This document shows, piece by piece, positions 24,262 to 32,629 of a DNA stretch of 64,000 bases; the first letter of the stretch is position 1, and each line of letters opens with the position of its first letter. The notes below the pieces were generated by a model, which had not been told where the DNA came from, did no database searches, and saw only the letters and a list, made by a program, of their open reading frames with translations. The DNA lies in contig NZ_RJUU01000001.1 in NCBI RefSeq assembly GCF_003751445.1, forward strand, positions 5,699,060 to 5,763,059, in the 5' to 3' direction. A program made the translations under genes and the position numbers. This DNA comes from Streptomyces sp. 840.1. GTDB taxonomy: Bacteria > Actinomycetota > Actinomycetes > Streptomycetales > Streptomycetaceae.

Positions 24262-25710
24262 GTGGCAGCTACGCCCAGGTTTCGCAATGACGCAGTCGCA
24301 GCATCCGACCCCGACGACACGTCGGAGCCGGTCCAGTCCGGCCGGAGCCATCCGGTCGACGAGACGCTTCCCCCACTGAAGATGTTCACCAGCGGCCTTC
24401 AGCACGTGGCCGCGATGTACGCGGGTGTGGTGGCCCCGCCCATGGTGGTGGGCCCCGCCGTGGGCCTCACCCCCAAGGAGACCGCCTTCCTGGTGGCGGC
24501 GAGCCTGTTCACCGCGGGCATCGCCACCCTGCTCCAGACCCTCGGCTTCTGGCGCATCGGCGCCCGGCTGCCGTTCGTCAACGGCGTCTCGTTCGCCGGG
24601 GTCACGCCCATGGTGGCGATCGGCAAGGACCGGGGACACGACGGGATCGCCGTCATCTTCGGCGCGATCATCGTCGCGAGCCTCCTCGGCTTCGTCCTCG
24701 CCCCCTACTTCTGCAAACTGGTCCGGTTCTTCCCGCCCGTGGTCACCGGCACGGTCATCACCCTGATCGGTGTCTCGCTGCTGCCGGTCGCCTTCAACTG
24801 GTCGCAGGGCGGCAACGCCACGGCCGACGACTACGGCTCCACCACCAACATCATCATGGCGGCGGTCACCCTGGTGATCGTCCTCGCGCTGAGGAAGCTG
24901 CTCCGCGGCTTCCTCCAGCAGATCGCGATCCTGCTCGGACTCATCATCGGCACACTCGTCGCGATCCCGGTCGGCATCACCGACTTCGGTGCCATCAAGG
25001 ACGCCGACGCCATCGGCTTCCCCACCCCGTTCCACTTCGGGGCACCGCAGTTCGAGATCGCCGCGATCGTCTCGATGTGCATCGTCATGCTGGTCTGCAT
25101 GACCGAGTCGACCGCGGACATGCTCGCCCTCGGCAAGATCGTCGACCGTCCGGCCGACGAGCGGACCATCGAGGGAGGTCTGCGGGCCGACACCCTGGGC
25201 AGCGCCATCAGCCCGCTGTTCAACGGCTTCATGTGCAGTGCCTTCGCCCAGAACATCGGGCTGGTCGCGATGACGAAGGTCCGCAGTCGCTTCGTCGTGG
25301 CCACGGGCGGTGGCATCCTCATCGTGCTCGGCCTGGTCCCGGTGGCCGCGTCCGTCATCGCGCTGGTACCGCTTCCCGTGCTCGGCGGCGCCGGCATCGT
25401 GCTCTTCGGGTCGGTCGCCGCGAGCGGCATCCAGACCCTGGCGACCGCCGCTCTGGAGAAGGGCGAGAACGCGCTGATAGTGGCCGCCGCCGTCGGCATA
25501 GGCCTGATACCGATCGCCGCGCCGGACTTCTACCACGCGTTCCCCAAGGACATGCTCGTCGTCCTGGACTCCGGGATATCCACCGGATGCGTCGTGGCGA
25601 TCGTCCTCAACCTGGCCTTCAACCACCTGGGCCGGAAGGCGGAGGCAGAGGAGGATGCCGGGGCGGTGAGCGACGAGACGGTCGGTGCCTCCTCGGTGGG
25701 GGCGCACTGA
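24262..25710 (+). CDS. NCS2-family urate/xanthine permease 2
   Basis: 482 aa from GTG 24262, chosen for the GGAGGA site 6 nt upstream; GTG 24238 in the same frame lacks one. It is a close paralogue of the permease encoded at 21200-22597: LQHVAAMYAGVVAPPMVVGP, ARLPFVNGVSFAGV, FPPVVTGTVITLIGVSLLPV, SPLFNGFMCSAFAQNIGLV. About 12-14 membrane helices. Two permeases in one locus may differ in substrate (urate, xanthine, uracil) or affinity; sequence does not decide. Confidence 0.92.
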   Translation: MAATPRFRNDAVAASDPDDTSEPVQSGRSHPVDETLPPLKMFTSGLQHVAAMYAGVVAPPMVVGPAVGLTPKETAFLVAASLFTAGIATLLQTLGFWRIGARLPFVNGVSFAGVTPMVAIGKDRGHDGIAVIFGAIIVASLLGFVLAPYFCKLVRFFPPVVTGTVITLIGVSLLPVAFNWSQGGNATADDYGSTTNIIMAAVTLVIVLALRKLLRGFLQQIAILLGLIIGTLVAIPVGITDFGAIKDADAIGFPTPFHFGAPQFEIAAIVSMCIVMLVCMTESTADMLALGKIVDRPADERTIEGGLRADTLGSAISPLFNGFMCSAFAQNIGLVAMTKVRSRFVVATGGGILIVLGLVPVAASVIALVPLPVLGGAGIVLFGSVAASGIQTLATAALEKGENALIVAAAVGIGLIPIAAPDFYHAFPKDMLVVLDSGISTGCVVAIVLNLAFNHLGRKAEAEEDAGAVSDETVGASSVGAH

Positions 25711-25724
25711 CGTAACGTCACAGC

Positions 25725-25775
25725 GCCGTGGCGCGCAGGGCCCCACCCGTGAGGGGGAGCCGTGCGCGCCACGGC
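25725..25775. terminator. Bidirectional terminator between convergent permease and chitosanase genes
   Basis: GCCGTGGCGCGCA (25725-25737) and TGCGCGCCACGGC (25763-25775) form a perfect 13-bp stem with a 25-nt loop between two convergent stop codons. Confidence 0.82.
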
Positions 25776-25789
25776 CGTGCCCGGGACCG

Positions 25790-26653
25790 TCAGCCGATGT
25801 GGAAGCTGTCGCCGTACACCTTCCAGTCGAGCGGCGGGTCCAGGTTCAGATTGCCCTTCTTCAGGAAGACCCGCTGGGCGGTGTCCACCCGGCTGGTGTC
25901 CGAGTGGGCCTCCTCCTGCTGCATGGCCCAGACCCGCGCGTCCAGGAAGGCGTTGAGGTAGGTGACCTCGTTGCCGCCCTGGGCCGGCGGCTTGGCCTTC
26001 GCCAGGGCGTGCTTGCGGATGCTGCTGAAGCTCGTGCTGTCGCCGCCGTCACCGTGCATGACGATGGCGTCGTAGTAGGCGAACTGGCCGAGCGTGCCCA
26101 GCCCGTCGCTCTTGCCCCGGCTCACGGCCGGGTCGAAGTACACCCGGTCGCGCTCGTCGTTCTGCGCCTGCTGGAACGCCGAGTCGGCCGCGGCCTTCTT
26201 CCAGGCGGCCTGGAAGCCCGGGTCCAGTCCTTCGTGGGAGTCGCTGCCGTCCACCTCGCGCAGGGCGGGCAGGTACTGGGCGAGCGGGTTGCCCGGCTTG
26301 CGCTGCGTGTACAGCTCCACGAGGTCCAGCATGTCGCCGGTGCCGGAACAGAAGCCGATGATGCCCGCGGTGTAGCCGCGGCCGTCGTCGATGTCCTCGA
26401 TGTACTTGTACTGGGACTTCCAGTCCAGCGAGGAGTTCTCCGCGCTGGAGACCAGCTGCATGGCGATGTCCTTCTTCGCCGGATCGTCCAGTCCGGTCGC
26501 GGCGGCCTCCTGGTGGTGTACGGCCGACGGCGCGGGGGCGGTGCCGGCGAATGCGGTGGCGGGAACAGCTGTGAGTGTCAGCCCGAGCGCGACGAGAGCG
26601 ATGCGCAGGGTGCGGGTGTTGCGACGTGCGGTGCGCTTGTGGGGAGCGTTCAC
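25790..26653 (-). CDS. csnA: Secreted GH46 chitosanase
   Basis: 287 aa. An export signal of about 36 residues with an arginine-rich n-region (KRTARRNTRT, possibly Tat) ends at TAFAG, followed by a GH46 domain: the general acid Glu in SSAENSSLDWKSQYKYIED and the nucleophile-activating Asp in DIDDGRGYTAGIIGFCSGTG. The C-terminal WKVYGDSFHIG is also typical. It endo-hydrolyses chitosan outside the cell. Upstream is a CsnR-like palindrome. It is followed by a second, lipoprotein-type paralogue sharing a nearly identical 167-bp block. Confidence 0.95.
   Translation of the reverse strand: MNAPHKRTARRNTRTLRIALVALGLTLTAVPATAFAGTAPAPSAVHHQEAAATGLDDPAKKDIAMQLVSSAENSSLDWKSQYKYIEDIDDGRGYTAGIIGFCSGTGDMLDLVELYTQRKPGNPLAQYLPALREVDGSDSHEGLDPGFQAAWKKAAADSAFQQAQNDERDRVYFDPAVSRGKSDGLGTLGQFAYYDAIVMHGDGGDSTSFSSIRKHALAKAKPPAQGGNEVTYLNAFLDARVWAMQQEEAHSDTSRVDTAQRVFLKKGNLNLDPPLDWKVYGDSFHIG
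26330..26496 (-). repeat. 167-bp block shared with the second chitosanase gene, copy 1
   Basis: Aligning 26330-26496 to 27349-27515 by eye gives about five mismatches in 167 bp, covering the catalytic Glu and Asp. The rest of the two genes is far more divergent and includes amino acid changes throughout. Copy 2 lies in the gene at 26797-27633. Confidence 0.85.
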
Positions 26654-26680
26654 CAGTCCTCCAAGGGAGTTCGTCGTTCC

Positions 26681-26714
26681 GACTCATCTGTTAGGAAGCT
26701 TTCCTATCAGAGTC
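26681..26714 (-). promoter_or_regulatory. CsnR-like chitosanase operator
   Basis: The dyad centres on TTAGGAAGCTTTCCTAT within CTGTTAGG...CCTATCAG, with outer GACTC/GAGTC arms. A palindrome of this kind upstream of actinomycete chitosanase genes is known as the binding site of the ROK-family repressor CsnR. It begins 28 bp before the chitosanase ATG. No csnR gene is in the window, and no copy of the site precedes the second chitosanase gene. Confidence 0.75.
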
Positions 26715-26796
26715 GAACGAGTGTCGTACACCCCTGTGACGCATACGAGTTGGGCGCGCCCCGTAAAAGACGCGGTGGAGTGGCCGGGCCGGCGGG

Positions 26797-27633
26797 CTAC
26801 GGGCCGTCGATCCGGAAGCTGTCGCCGTACACCTTCCACCGCAGCGGTGTCTCCAGGCCGAGCTTGCCCTCGCGCAGGAACACCCGCTGGGCCGTCTCGA
26901 CCCGGCTCGTGTCGTGGTGCGAGGGCTCCTGGCGCATCGCCGCGACCCGGACGTCCAGAAACGCGTCGAGGTACGCCGTCTCGTCGCCGCCCCGCGCGGG
27001 GGCACCGGCCTTCGCGAGCGCGCGCTCGCGCATGGTGCGGAAGCCGACCGTGCCCTCCGCGTCGCCGGACCCGTGCATCACGTAGGCGTCGTAGTAGATG
27101 AACTGGCCGAGCGCGCCGAGCCCGTCCGCCCTGGCCTGCGCGACCGAGGGGCCGAAGTACGAGGCGTCACGTTCGGCGTCCTGCGCGGACCGGAAGGCGG
27201 CGTCGCCGGCCGCGTCCGCCCAGGCCTCGGTGAACCGGCTGCCCAGCCCGGTGTGCGCGTCGGTGCCCTCGACCGCCCGCAGTGCCGGCTCGAACCGCTC
27301 CAGCGGGTTTCCGGGGCGGGCCTTCGCGTACCGCTCGACGACCCGGCGCATGTCGCCGGTGCCGGAGCAGAAGCCGATGATGCCCGCGGTGTAGCCGCGG
27401 CCGTCGTGGATGTCCTCGATGTACTTGTACTGGGATCTCCAGTCCAGCGAGGAGTTCTCCGCGCTGGAGACCAGCTGCATGGCGATGTCCTTCTTCGCCG
27501 GGTCGTCCAGTCCGGCCGCCGCCCCCTTGCCGTACGCGGTGTCCGGCCCGGCCCCGGAGCATCCGGAGAGCACGGCCGCGGCCAGGGCGAGGGCGGCGGC
27601 CGATGCGATCAGGGAACGCGTGCTGAGCTTCAC
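26797..27633 (-). CDS. Lipoprotein-anchored GH46 chitosanase paralogue
   Basis: 278 aa. The signal ends in a lipobox (AAAVLSGC, Cys about 25), so the mature enzyme should be tethered to the membrane, unlike its secreted neighbour. GH46 catalytic Glu (SSAENSSLDWRSQYKYIED) and Asp (DIHDGRGYTAG) are conserved. It arose by tandem duplication; a 167-bp stretch around the active site is about 97% identical to the neighbour while flanking parts have diverged. No CsnR-type site is visible upstream. Possible role: processing chitosan oligomers at the cell surface. Confidence 0.92.
   Translation of the reverse strand: MKLSTRSLIASAAALALAAAVLSGCSGAGPDTAYGKGAAAGLDDPAKKDIAMQLVSSAENSSLDWRSQYKYIEDIHDGRGYTAGIIGFCSGTGDMRRVVERYAKARPGNPLERFEPALRAVEGTDAHTGLGSRFTEAWADAAGDAAFRSAQDAERDASYFGPSVAQARADGLGALGQFIYYDAYVMHGSGDAEGTVGFRTMRERALAKAGAPARGGDETAYLDAFLDVRVAAMRQEPSHHDTSRVETAQRVFLREGKLGLETPLRWKVYGDSFRIDGP
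27349..27515 (-). repeat. 167-bp block shared with the first chitosanase gene, copy 2
   Basis: Partner of the block at 26330-26496; the two direct copies are 1019 bp apart. Near-identity confined to this part of two otherwise diverged genes suggests gene conversion or strong constraint at DNA level. Confidence 0.85.
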
Positions 27634-27722
27634 CGCTCCAGCCTGCCAGGCCGGGGGAGCGGTGGAGCCCGTTCGCCGCGTTCATCGGCTGGTCAGGCGA
27701 GCGCGCGCCGCTGCCGCAGGCG

Positions 27723-28328
27723 TCAGTCGCCCGGCTGCCAGTCGGGCCGCCGGCCGCTCCGGGCGACCGCCCGGTCCAGCAGCGGAGCGTCGTCCGGCAC
27801 CGGGACCGGCGGGCCGAACGGCGAACCGGCCGGCGGGCTGTCACCCAGGTCGGCCAGCAGGGCCAGCGTGGAGCGCAGGTGCGCCTCCTCGGCCCGGAAC
27901 GGCTGCCCGGTCGACCTCGCCAGGTCCCAGCCGTGCAGCACCAGCTCGTTGAGCCCGACCATGCCCGCGACCTCGCCCGGCAGGTCCACGCTGCCCGCCC
28001 GGCTCATGCCCTGCCAGGCCTCGGGGGAGCGCCAGGCGGTGACCATGGCGTCGAGCGCCGAGGGCAGTGTGTCGCGCCAGCCCTCCTCCAGCACCATCTC
28101 GGCCACCGAGGGCGCCGTGCTCGTCGTCGGCCCCAGCTCCTTGTGCGCTGCGTCGCGGAAGGCGACGGCGAGCCCGCCGATGTGGGCGAGCAGGGCGCTC
28201 ACCGTCACACCGGGACAGGGGGTCGGCGCCGACAGCCGTGTGTCGTCGACGGCGTCGAGCAGCCCGGCGATCTGCCTGGCCGCGGGTTCCAGGTCCTGCG
28301 GGGGAGCGGTCTTCGTCTCGTTGTCCAT
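27723..28328 (-). CDS. TIGR03086/maleylpyruvate isomerase-like (DinB-superfamily) protein
   Basis: 201 aa from ATG 28328. The four-helix DinB-like fold is suggested by LSAPTPCPGVTVSALLAHIG (metal His region), NELVLHGWDLARSTGQPFRA (second His, about 136) and the C-terminal SGRRPDW. Relatives are mycothiol-dependent isomerases or uncharacterised metal proteins in actinobacteria. Its neighbours are a chitosanase and a divergent fibronectin-III lipoprotein, which give no functional clue. A longer open frame extends upstream but lacks coding character. Confidence 0.78.
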   Translation of the reverse strand: MDNETKTAPPQDLEPAARQIAGLLDAVDDTRLSAPTPCPGVTVSALLAHIGGLAVAFRDAAHKELGPTTSTAPSVAEMVLEEGWRDTLPSALDAMVTAWRSPEAWQGMSRAGSVDLPGEVAGMVGLNELVLHGWDLARSTGQPFRAEEAHLRSTLALLADLGDSPPAGSPFGPPVPVPDDAPLLDRAVARSGRRPDWQPGD

Positions 28329-28503
28329 ACAGTGCAGACTCGCCGGGCGCCCCGAACTCATCGGCCCGCGACGCGCGGACTTCCCGGCCCGGCCGAGGTG
28401 CACACCGGCACATTGCGGAAGGTTCCGCTCCGTCCTCTTGTCGCGGACCCCCGCGCCATGCGATACAGGTCTGGACCATTGCTGCCGGATGGAAGGCAAG
28501 ACC

Positions 28504-29481
28504 GTGCAACGCCCCCACGCAACGGCCGCGTTGGCCTGCTCAGCCGCCCTGTTCCTCGCCACCCTCACCGCCTGCGGCTCCGAGGCCGAGGCCGACACCA
28601 GCAGCCCCACGGCGCCGCGCGGGGTGACGGTCCAGGCCGGCAGCGCCACCTCCGCGCACGTGATGTGGAAGGCGGCCACCGACGACAAGGCCGTCACCGC
28701 GTACGAGATCTACCGCAAGGGCAAGAAGGTCAAGACCGTTCCGGCCGCCAGGGTGATGATCGACATCGACGGGCTGACCGCCTCGACCGCCTACAGCTTC
28801 ACCGTCCGTGCCCGGGACGCCGCCGGGAACCTCTCCGCGCCGAGCGCCGCCGCGTCCGTCACCACGCCCGCCCCGACCCCGGCCGACCACGAGGCCCCCA
28901 CCCGGCCGGTTCAGCTGCGCGGCAAGGCCGACGGCAGCCGGGCGGCGACGCTGTCCTGGGGCGGATCCACGGACGACGTCGGCGTCACCTCGTACGACAT
29001 CTACCAGGAGGGCTCGCGCATCCACACCGTGCCCGGCGCGCAGACCACGGCTCGCCTGACCGGGCTGCGGCCCGGCACGGTCTACACCTTCACCGTCCGT
29101 GCCCGCGACGCCGCCGACACCTCGTCCAAGGACAGCAACGCCTTCGACCTCACCACCGCCACCGCCCCCGGCGCACCCGCCTCCACCGCCCCCACCGACC
29201 TGCGGATCACCAGCACCGCCCAGGGCAAGGAGTACGCGGTCGACCTGGACTGGAAGCAGCCGCGCACCGGCGGCGAGATCCCCGCCTACCAGCTCTACCT
29301 GGACGGCCGGCTGACCACCACGATCGTCTGGGGAAGCAAGCCGCCCACCGGCCGGGCGAGCTACCGGCTGACCGTCGGCGACCCGCGCGGCACCCGCTAC
29401 GCGATGAAGATCCGAGCCAAGCTCCCCGACGGGAAGTGGGGCGACTTCTCCGCCTCGCGGACGGTGGTACTGGGAGGCTGA
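28504..29481 (+). CDS. Lipoprotein with tandem fibronectin type III domains
   Basis: 325 aa from GTG 28504 (GGAAGG, 7-nt spacing); ATG 28489 in frame is an alternative but overlaps that site. The signal ends in the lipobox LATLTAC. Three FnIII-like repeats follow: two typical ones (about 37-130 and 140-225; AYEIYRKGKKV, YSFTVRARDAAGNLSAPS; SYDIYQEGSRI, YTFTVRARDAADTSS) and a divergent third (about 236-323). No catalytic domain is present. FnIII modules in Streptomyces usually link hydrolase domains; a free-standing FnIII lipoprotein near chitosanases and a chitinase may bind polymers at the surface. Confidence 0.85.
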   Translation: MQRPHATAALACSAALFLATLTACGSEAEADTSSPTAPRGVTVQAGSATSAHVMWKAATDDKAVTAYEIYRKGKKVKTVPAARVMIDIDGLTASTAYSFTVRARDAAGNLSAPSAAASVTTPAPTPADHEAPTRPVQLRGKADGSRAATLSWGGSTDDVGVTSYDIYQEGSRIHTVPGAQTTARLTGLRPGTVYTFTVRARDAADTSSKDSNAFDLTTATAPGAPASTAPTDLRITSTAQGKEYAVDLDWKQPRTGGEIPAYQLYLDGRLTTTIVWGSKPPTGRASYRLTVGDPRGTRYAMKIRAKLPDGKWGDFSASRTVVLGG

Positions 29482-29570
29482 CCGCCCCTCAGCCGTGCGG
29501 GAGCGCGCCCCATATGATCCATTTGACCCCAGAACCTCATTGACGGACTCCACGAGGAACAGGGGATGCG

Positions 29571-30923
29571 ATGGACCTGGGCTCCCGCGTCGACGCACTG
29601 ATGGACGGGCTCACCGCAGACCTGGAGCGGCTGGCGGCCATCCCGTCCGTCGCGTTCCCCGGCTTCCCCGCCGAACCCGTGCGGCGGGCCCACGACCTCC
29701 TCGTGGACCTGCTGCGCGGCGCGGGCGTCGAACGGATCGAACGGCTCGACCTGCCCGACACCGCGCCGGTCATCGTCGCCGAGGTCCCGCCACCGACGCC
29801 GGACGCCCCGACCGTGCTGCTCTACGGCCACTACGACGTACAGCCACCCGGCGACGAGAGCCTGTGGCTCTCACCGCCGTTCGAGCCCACCCCCGTGGCG
29901 GGCGGGCTGCGCGCCCGGGGCATCGCGGACGACAAGTCGAACCTGATCGTGCACCTCGGCGTACTCAGGGCGTACGGGGGCCGGCCGCCGACCGGACTCC
30001 GAATCGTCCTGGAGGGCCAGGAGGAGTACGGCAGCGCCTTCGACGACTACCCGCCCACCGACCCCGCCCGCTTCGCCTGCGACGCGATGGTCATCGCGGA
30101 CATGGGGAACCTCCGCCCCGGCAGCCCCACGCTTACCACGGGCCTGCGCGGCGCGGCCGAGCTGCTGGTCGAGGTGCGGACCCTGGACGGACCGCGGCAC
30201 AGCGGCGAGTTCGGCGGCGCCGCCCCCGACGCGCTGCTCGCCCTGGTCAACGCGCTGGCCACCCTGCACGACGTGTACGGGGACGTCGCCGTCGAGGGCC
30301 TGCGCCGCGAGGAGTGGAGCGGTACGACCTACACCGAGGAGGAGTTCCGCACCCTGGCCGGGGTCCGTGACGGGGTACCGCTGACCGGGTCCGGCAGCCT
30401 CGGCGAGCGGCTGTGGAGCGGGCCGGCCATCACGGTCATCGGCATCGACGCCCCGGCCGTCGACCAGGCCGCGTCCGCCGTCGTCCCGTACGCGCGGGCC
30501 AAGCTGAACCTGCGCTTCCATCCGCGACAGGACCCCGAGGAGGCGCTGGGGCTGCTCGTCACCCACCTGGAGGCACTGCGCCCGTTCGGTATCCCGCTCA
30601 CCGTCACCCCCGGCGACACCGGCCCCGGATTCGAGCCCGCGACCGGCGGCCCCGCCTACCGGGCCGCGTGGACGGCTCTGCGCGAGGGCTGGGGCTCCGA
30701 ACCCGCCTTCGTCGCGAGCGGCGGCTCCATCCCGCTCGTCAACGGCCTGGCCAGAGCCGTCCCGGACGCCGAGATCCTGCTCTTCGGCGCCCAGGACAGC
30801 ATGTGCAACCTGCACGCCCCCAACGAGCGCGTCCTCTTCTCGGAGCTCCGCTCGGCCGTCATCGCGGAGGCGGCGTTCCTGCGGGAGTACGCTGCGGCGC
30901 ACCGCGGCGGGAGCGCCGCGTGA
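29571..30923 (+). CDS. M20 metallopeptidase (dipeptidase/amidohydrolase type)
   Basis: 450 aa. M20 di-zinc motifs in order: LLYGHYDVQPPGDE (about 83-96), RGIADDKSNLIVHL (bridging Asp), LEGQEEYGSAF (catalytic Glu, metal Glu), VIADMGN and a C-terminal CNLHAPNERV His. A dimerisation domain lies between. It resembles the CNDP-like dipeptidase group. The stop overlaps the start of a YfcC-family transporter gene (GTGA), so imported peptides or acylated amino acids are likely substrates. Start ATG 29571. Confidence 0.9.
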   Translation: MDLGSRVDALMDGLTADLERLAAIPSVAFPGFPAEPVRRAHDLLVDLLRGAGVERIERLDLPDTAPVIVAEVPPPTPDAPTVLLYGHYDVQPPGDESLWLSPPFEPTPVAGGLRARGIADDKSNLIVHLGVLRAYGGRPPTGLRIVLEGQEEYGSAFDDYPPTDPARFACDAMVIADMGNLRPGSPTLTTGLRGAAELLVEVRTLDGPRHSGEFGGAAPDALLALVNALATLHDVYGDVAVEGLRREEWSGTTYTEEEFRTLAGVRDGVPLTGSGSLGERLWSGPAITVIGIDAPAVDQAASAVVPYARAKLNLRFHPRQDPEEALGLLVTHLEALRPFGIPLTVTPGDTGPGFEPATGGPAYRAAWTALREGWGSEPAFVASGGSIPLVNGLARAVPDAEILLFGAQDSMCNLHAPNERVLFSELRSAVIAEAAFLREYAAAHRGGSAA

Positions 30924-32449
30924 GCACCCTGGACACCGGTACCCCGCCCGGGGAGAAGCCCTCGCGGGGCGGCAAGTTCGTCTTCCCCAGCGCCCTGACC
31001 GTGCTGGTCGTCGTCACGCTCGCCGTCTGGGCGCTGGCCTTCCTGATCCCGTCCGGCGCGTACGACCGCACCGAGGCCGGTGCGCCGGTCCAGGGCACGT
31101 ACCACCGCGTCCCGTCCGGGCAGAGCGTGGTCGACCGGCTGAACGACCTCTTCCTCTCCCCGGTCAACGGCCTGTACGGGGTGCAGGACACCAGGACCGG
31201 ACAGGTCGGCCCGGACATGGCCGGTGAACTGTACGGCAGCGCGGGCGTGTTCCTCTTCGTCATCGCGATCGGCGCCTTCATCACCGTCGTCTTCGCCACC
31301 GGTGCGCTCGACCTCGGGATCGGCCGCCTCGCCCACCGGCTGCGCGAGCGCGGCGCACTGCTCATCGCGGGCGTGATGCTGGTCTTCTCGCTGCTCGGCA
31401 CGGTCGAGGGCTTCGCGGAGGAGACCCTCGGCTTCTACGGGCTGATCGTCCCGCTGATGCTCGCCCTCGGCTACGACCGGATGGTCGCCACCGGCACGAT
31501 CATCCTCGGCGCCGGCGTCGGCGTGCTCTGCTCCACGGTCAACCCGTTCGCCACCGGTGTCGCCTCCGCCGCCGCCGACATCTCGCTGGGCGACGGGATC
31601 GTCCTGCGCGCGGCGATGTGGGTCGTCCTGACGGCGGTGACGATCGGCTACGTCATCCGGTACGCCGAGCGCGTGCGCAAGGACCCCGGCCGCTCGCTGT
31701 CCGGATTCCTGCCCGGCGACCGCGAACACGCGGCGGCCGATGCGGGCGAACCGCCCGAACTCACCCCGCTCCACCGGGTCGTCCTGGTGCTCGTCGGACT
31801 GACCTTCGCCTTCATGATCTTCTCGGTGGTCCCGTGGTCCAGCGCCCTGACCGGGGAGGCGGACGCCACCCCGTACGGCTTCGAGCTGGGCTGGTCCTTC
31901 CCGCAGCTGGCCGCGCTGTTCCTGGTCGCGGCGGTCCTCGTCGGCATCGTCGCCCGGTTCGGGGAGCAGAAGATCAGCGCGACGGTCGTCCAGGGCGCCG
32001 CCGACTTCATCTCGCCCGCACTGGTCATCGTGCTGGCCCGCGGGGTCACGGTCATCATGAACAACTCCCGGATCACCGACACCGTCCTGCACTCCATCGA
32101 GGGCCTGGTCTCCGGCACCTCATCCGCGGTGTTCGCCGTCGTCGTGTTCGTCGTCAACCTCCCGCTGGCCTTCCTCATCCCGTCCACCTCCGGCCACGCG
32201 ACCCTGGCCATGCCGATCCTGGCCCCGCTCGCGGACTTCGCGGGCGTCTCGCGCGCGGTCGTCGTCACGGCCTGGCAGGCGGCGAGCGGCTGGATGAACC
32301 TGTGGGTGCCCACGACGGCGGTGACGATCGGCGGGGTGGCGCTGGCCAAGGTGGGTTACGACAAGTACCTGCGCTTCGTCTGGCCGCTGCTCGCCGTCCT
32401 CGCGGTGCTGATCTGCGCGTCCGTCGCGCTGGGAGCGGTGGGGACGTGA
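30920..32449 (+). CDS. YfcC/DcuC-family membrane transporter
   Basis: 509 aa from GTG 30920, overlapping the peptidase stop by 4 bp. About 12-13 membrane helices; family stretches include WALAFLIPSGAYDR, LGTVEGFAEETLGFYGLIVP, GVGVLCSTVNPFATGVASAA, and STSGHATLAMPILAPLAD in the second half. YfcC/ArcD-like carriers move amino acids, small peptides or dicarboxylates by antiport or symport. Coupling with an M20 peptidase recalls AbgT/peptidase pairs, so a peptide or conjugated amino acid is plausible. Confidence 0.88.
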   Translation: MSTLDTGTPPGEKPSRGGKFVFPSALTVLVVVTLAVWALAFLIPSGAYDRTEAGAPVQGTYHRVPSGQSVVDRLNDLFLSPVNGLYGVQDTRTGQVGPDMAGELYGSAGVFLFVIAIGAFITVVFATGALDLGIGRLAHRLRERGALLIAGVMLVFSLLGTVEGFAEETLGFYGLIVPLMLALGYDRMVATGTIILGAGVGVLCSTVNPFATGVASAAADISLGDGIVLRAAMWVVLTAVTIGYVIRYAERVRKDPGRSLSGFLPGDREHAAADAGEPPELTPLHRVVLVLVGLTFAFMIFSVVPWSSALTGEADATPYGFELGWSFPQLAALFLVAAVLVGIVARFGEQKISATVVQGAADFISPALVIVLARGVTVIMNNSRITDTVLHSIEGLVSGTSSAVFAVVVFVVNLPLAFLIPSTSGHATLAMPILAPLADFAGVSRAVVVTAWQAASGWMNLWVPTTAVTIGGVALAKVGYDKYLRFVWPLLAVLAVLICASVALGAVGT

Positions 32450-32506
32450 GGGGTGGGACGGGACACGCTCTAGGGGCGGCCGGCGTGCGGGCAGCCGGTG
32501 AACCGT

Positions 32507-32551
32507 AATTGGTCTGTACCTATTGACGGGATGGTCCAGACCAATTAGTTT
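32507..32551 (+). promoter_or_regulatory. Chitinase promoter with two DasR-like boxes
   Basis: GGTCTGTACC (32511-32520, inside AATTGGTCTGTACCTATT) and TGGTCCAGACCA (32532-32543, a perfect dyad apart from its centre) resemble the DasR-responsive element, consensus ACTGGTCTAGACCAGT. They flank TTGAC (32523-32527), a likely -35, with TAGTTT (32546-32551) as a possible -10. Paired boxes of this kind are known in Streptomyces chitinase promoters. DasR itself is not encoded in the window. Confidence 0.75.
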
Positions 32552-32629
32552 CCGCTGTGCTCCATGGAACGAAGGACACCAGCTCCCCCCTCAGGACCTC
32601 CTCACAGGTCCCTGCCACAAGGGAGAACC

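Noticed and set aside
22594..25746. 1050-codon minus-strand open frame across the deaminase and second permease genes
   Set aside because: Antisense shadow: highly Asp/Gly/Arg-rich, no domain, while the plus strand encodes complete enzymes with ribosome sites.
30413..30919. N-terminal extension of the YfcC transporter
   Set aside because: It overlaps the M20 peptidase gene out of frame and is Arg/Pro-rich; GTG 30920 with GTGA overlap is the natural start.
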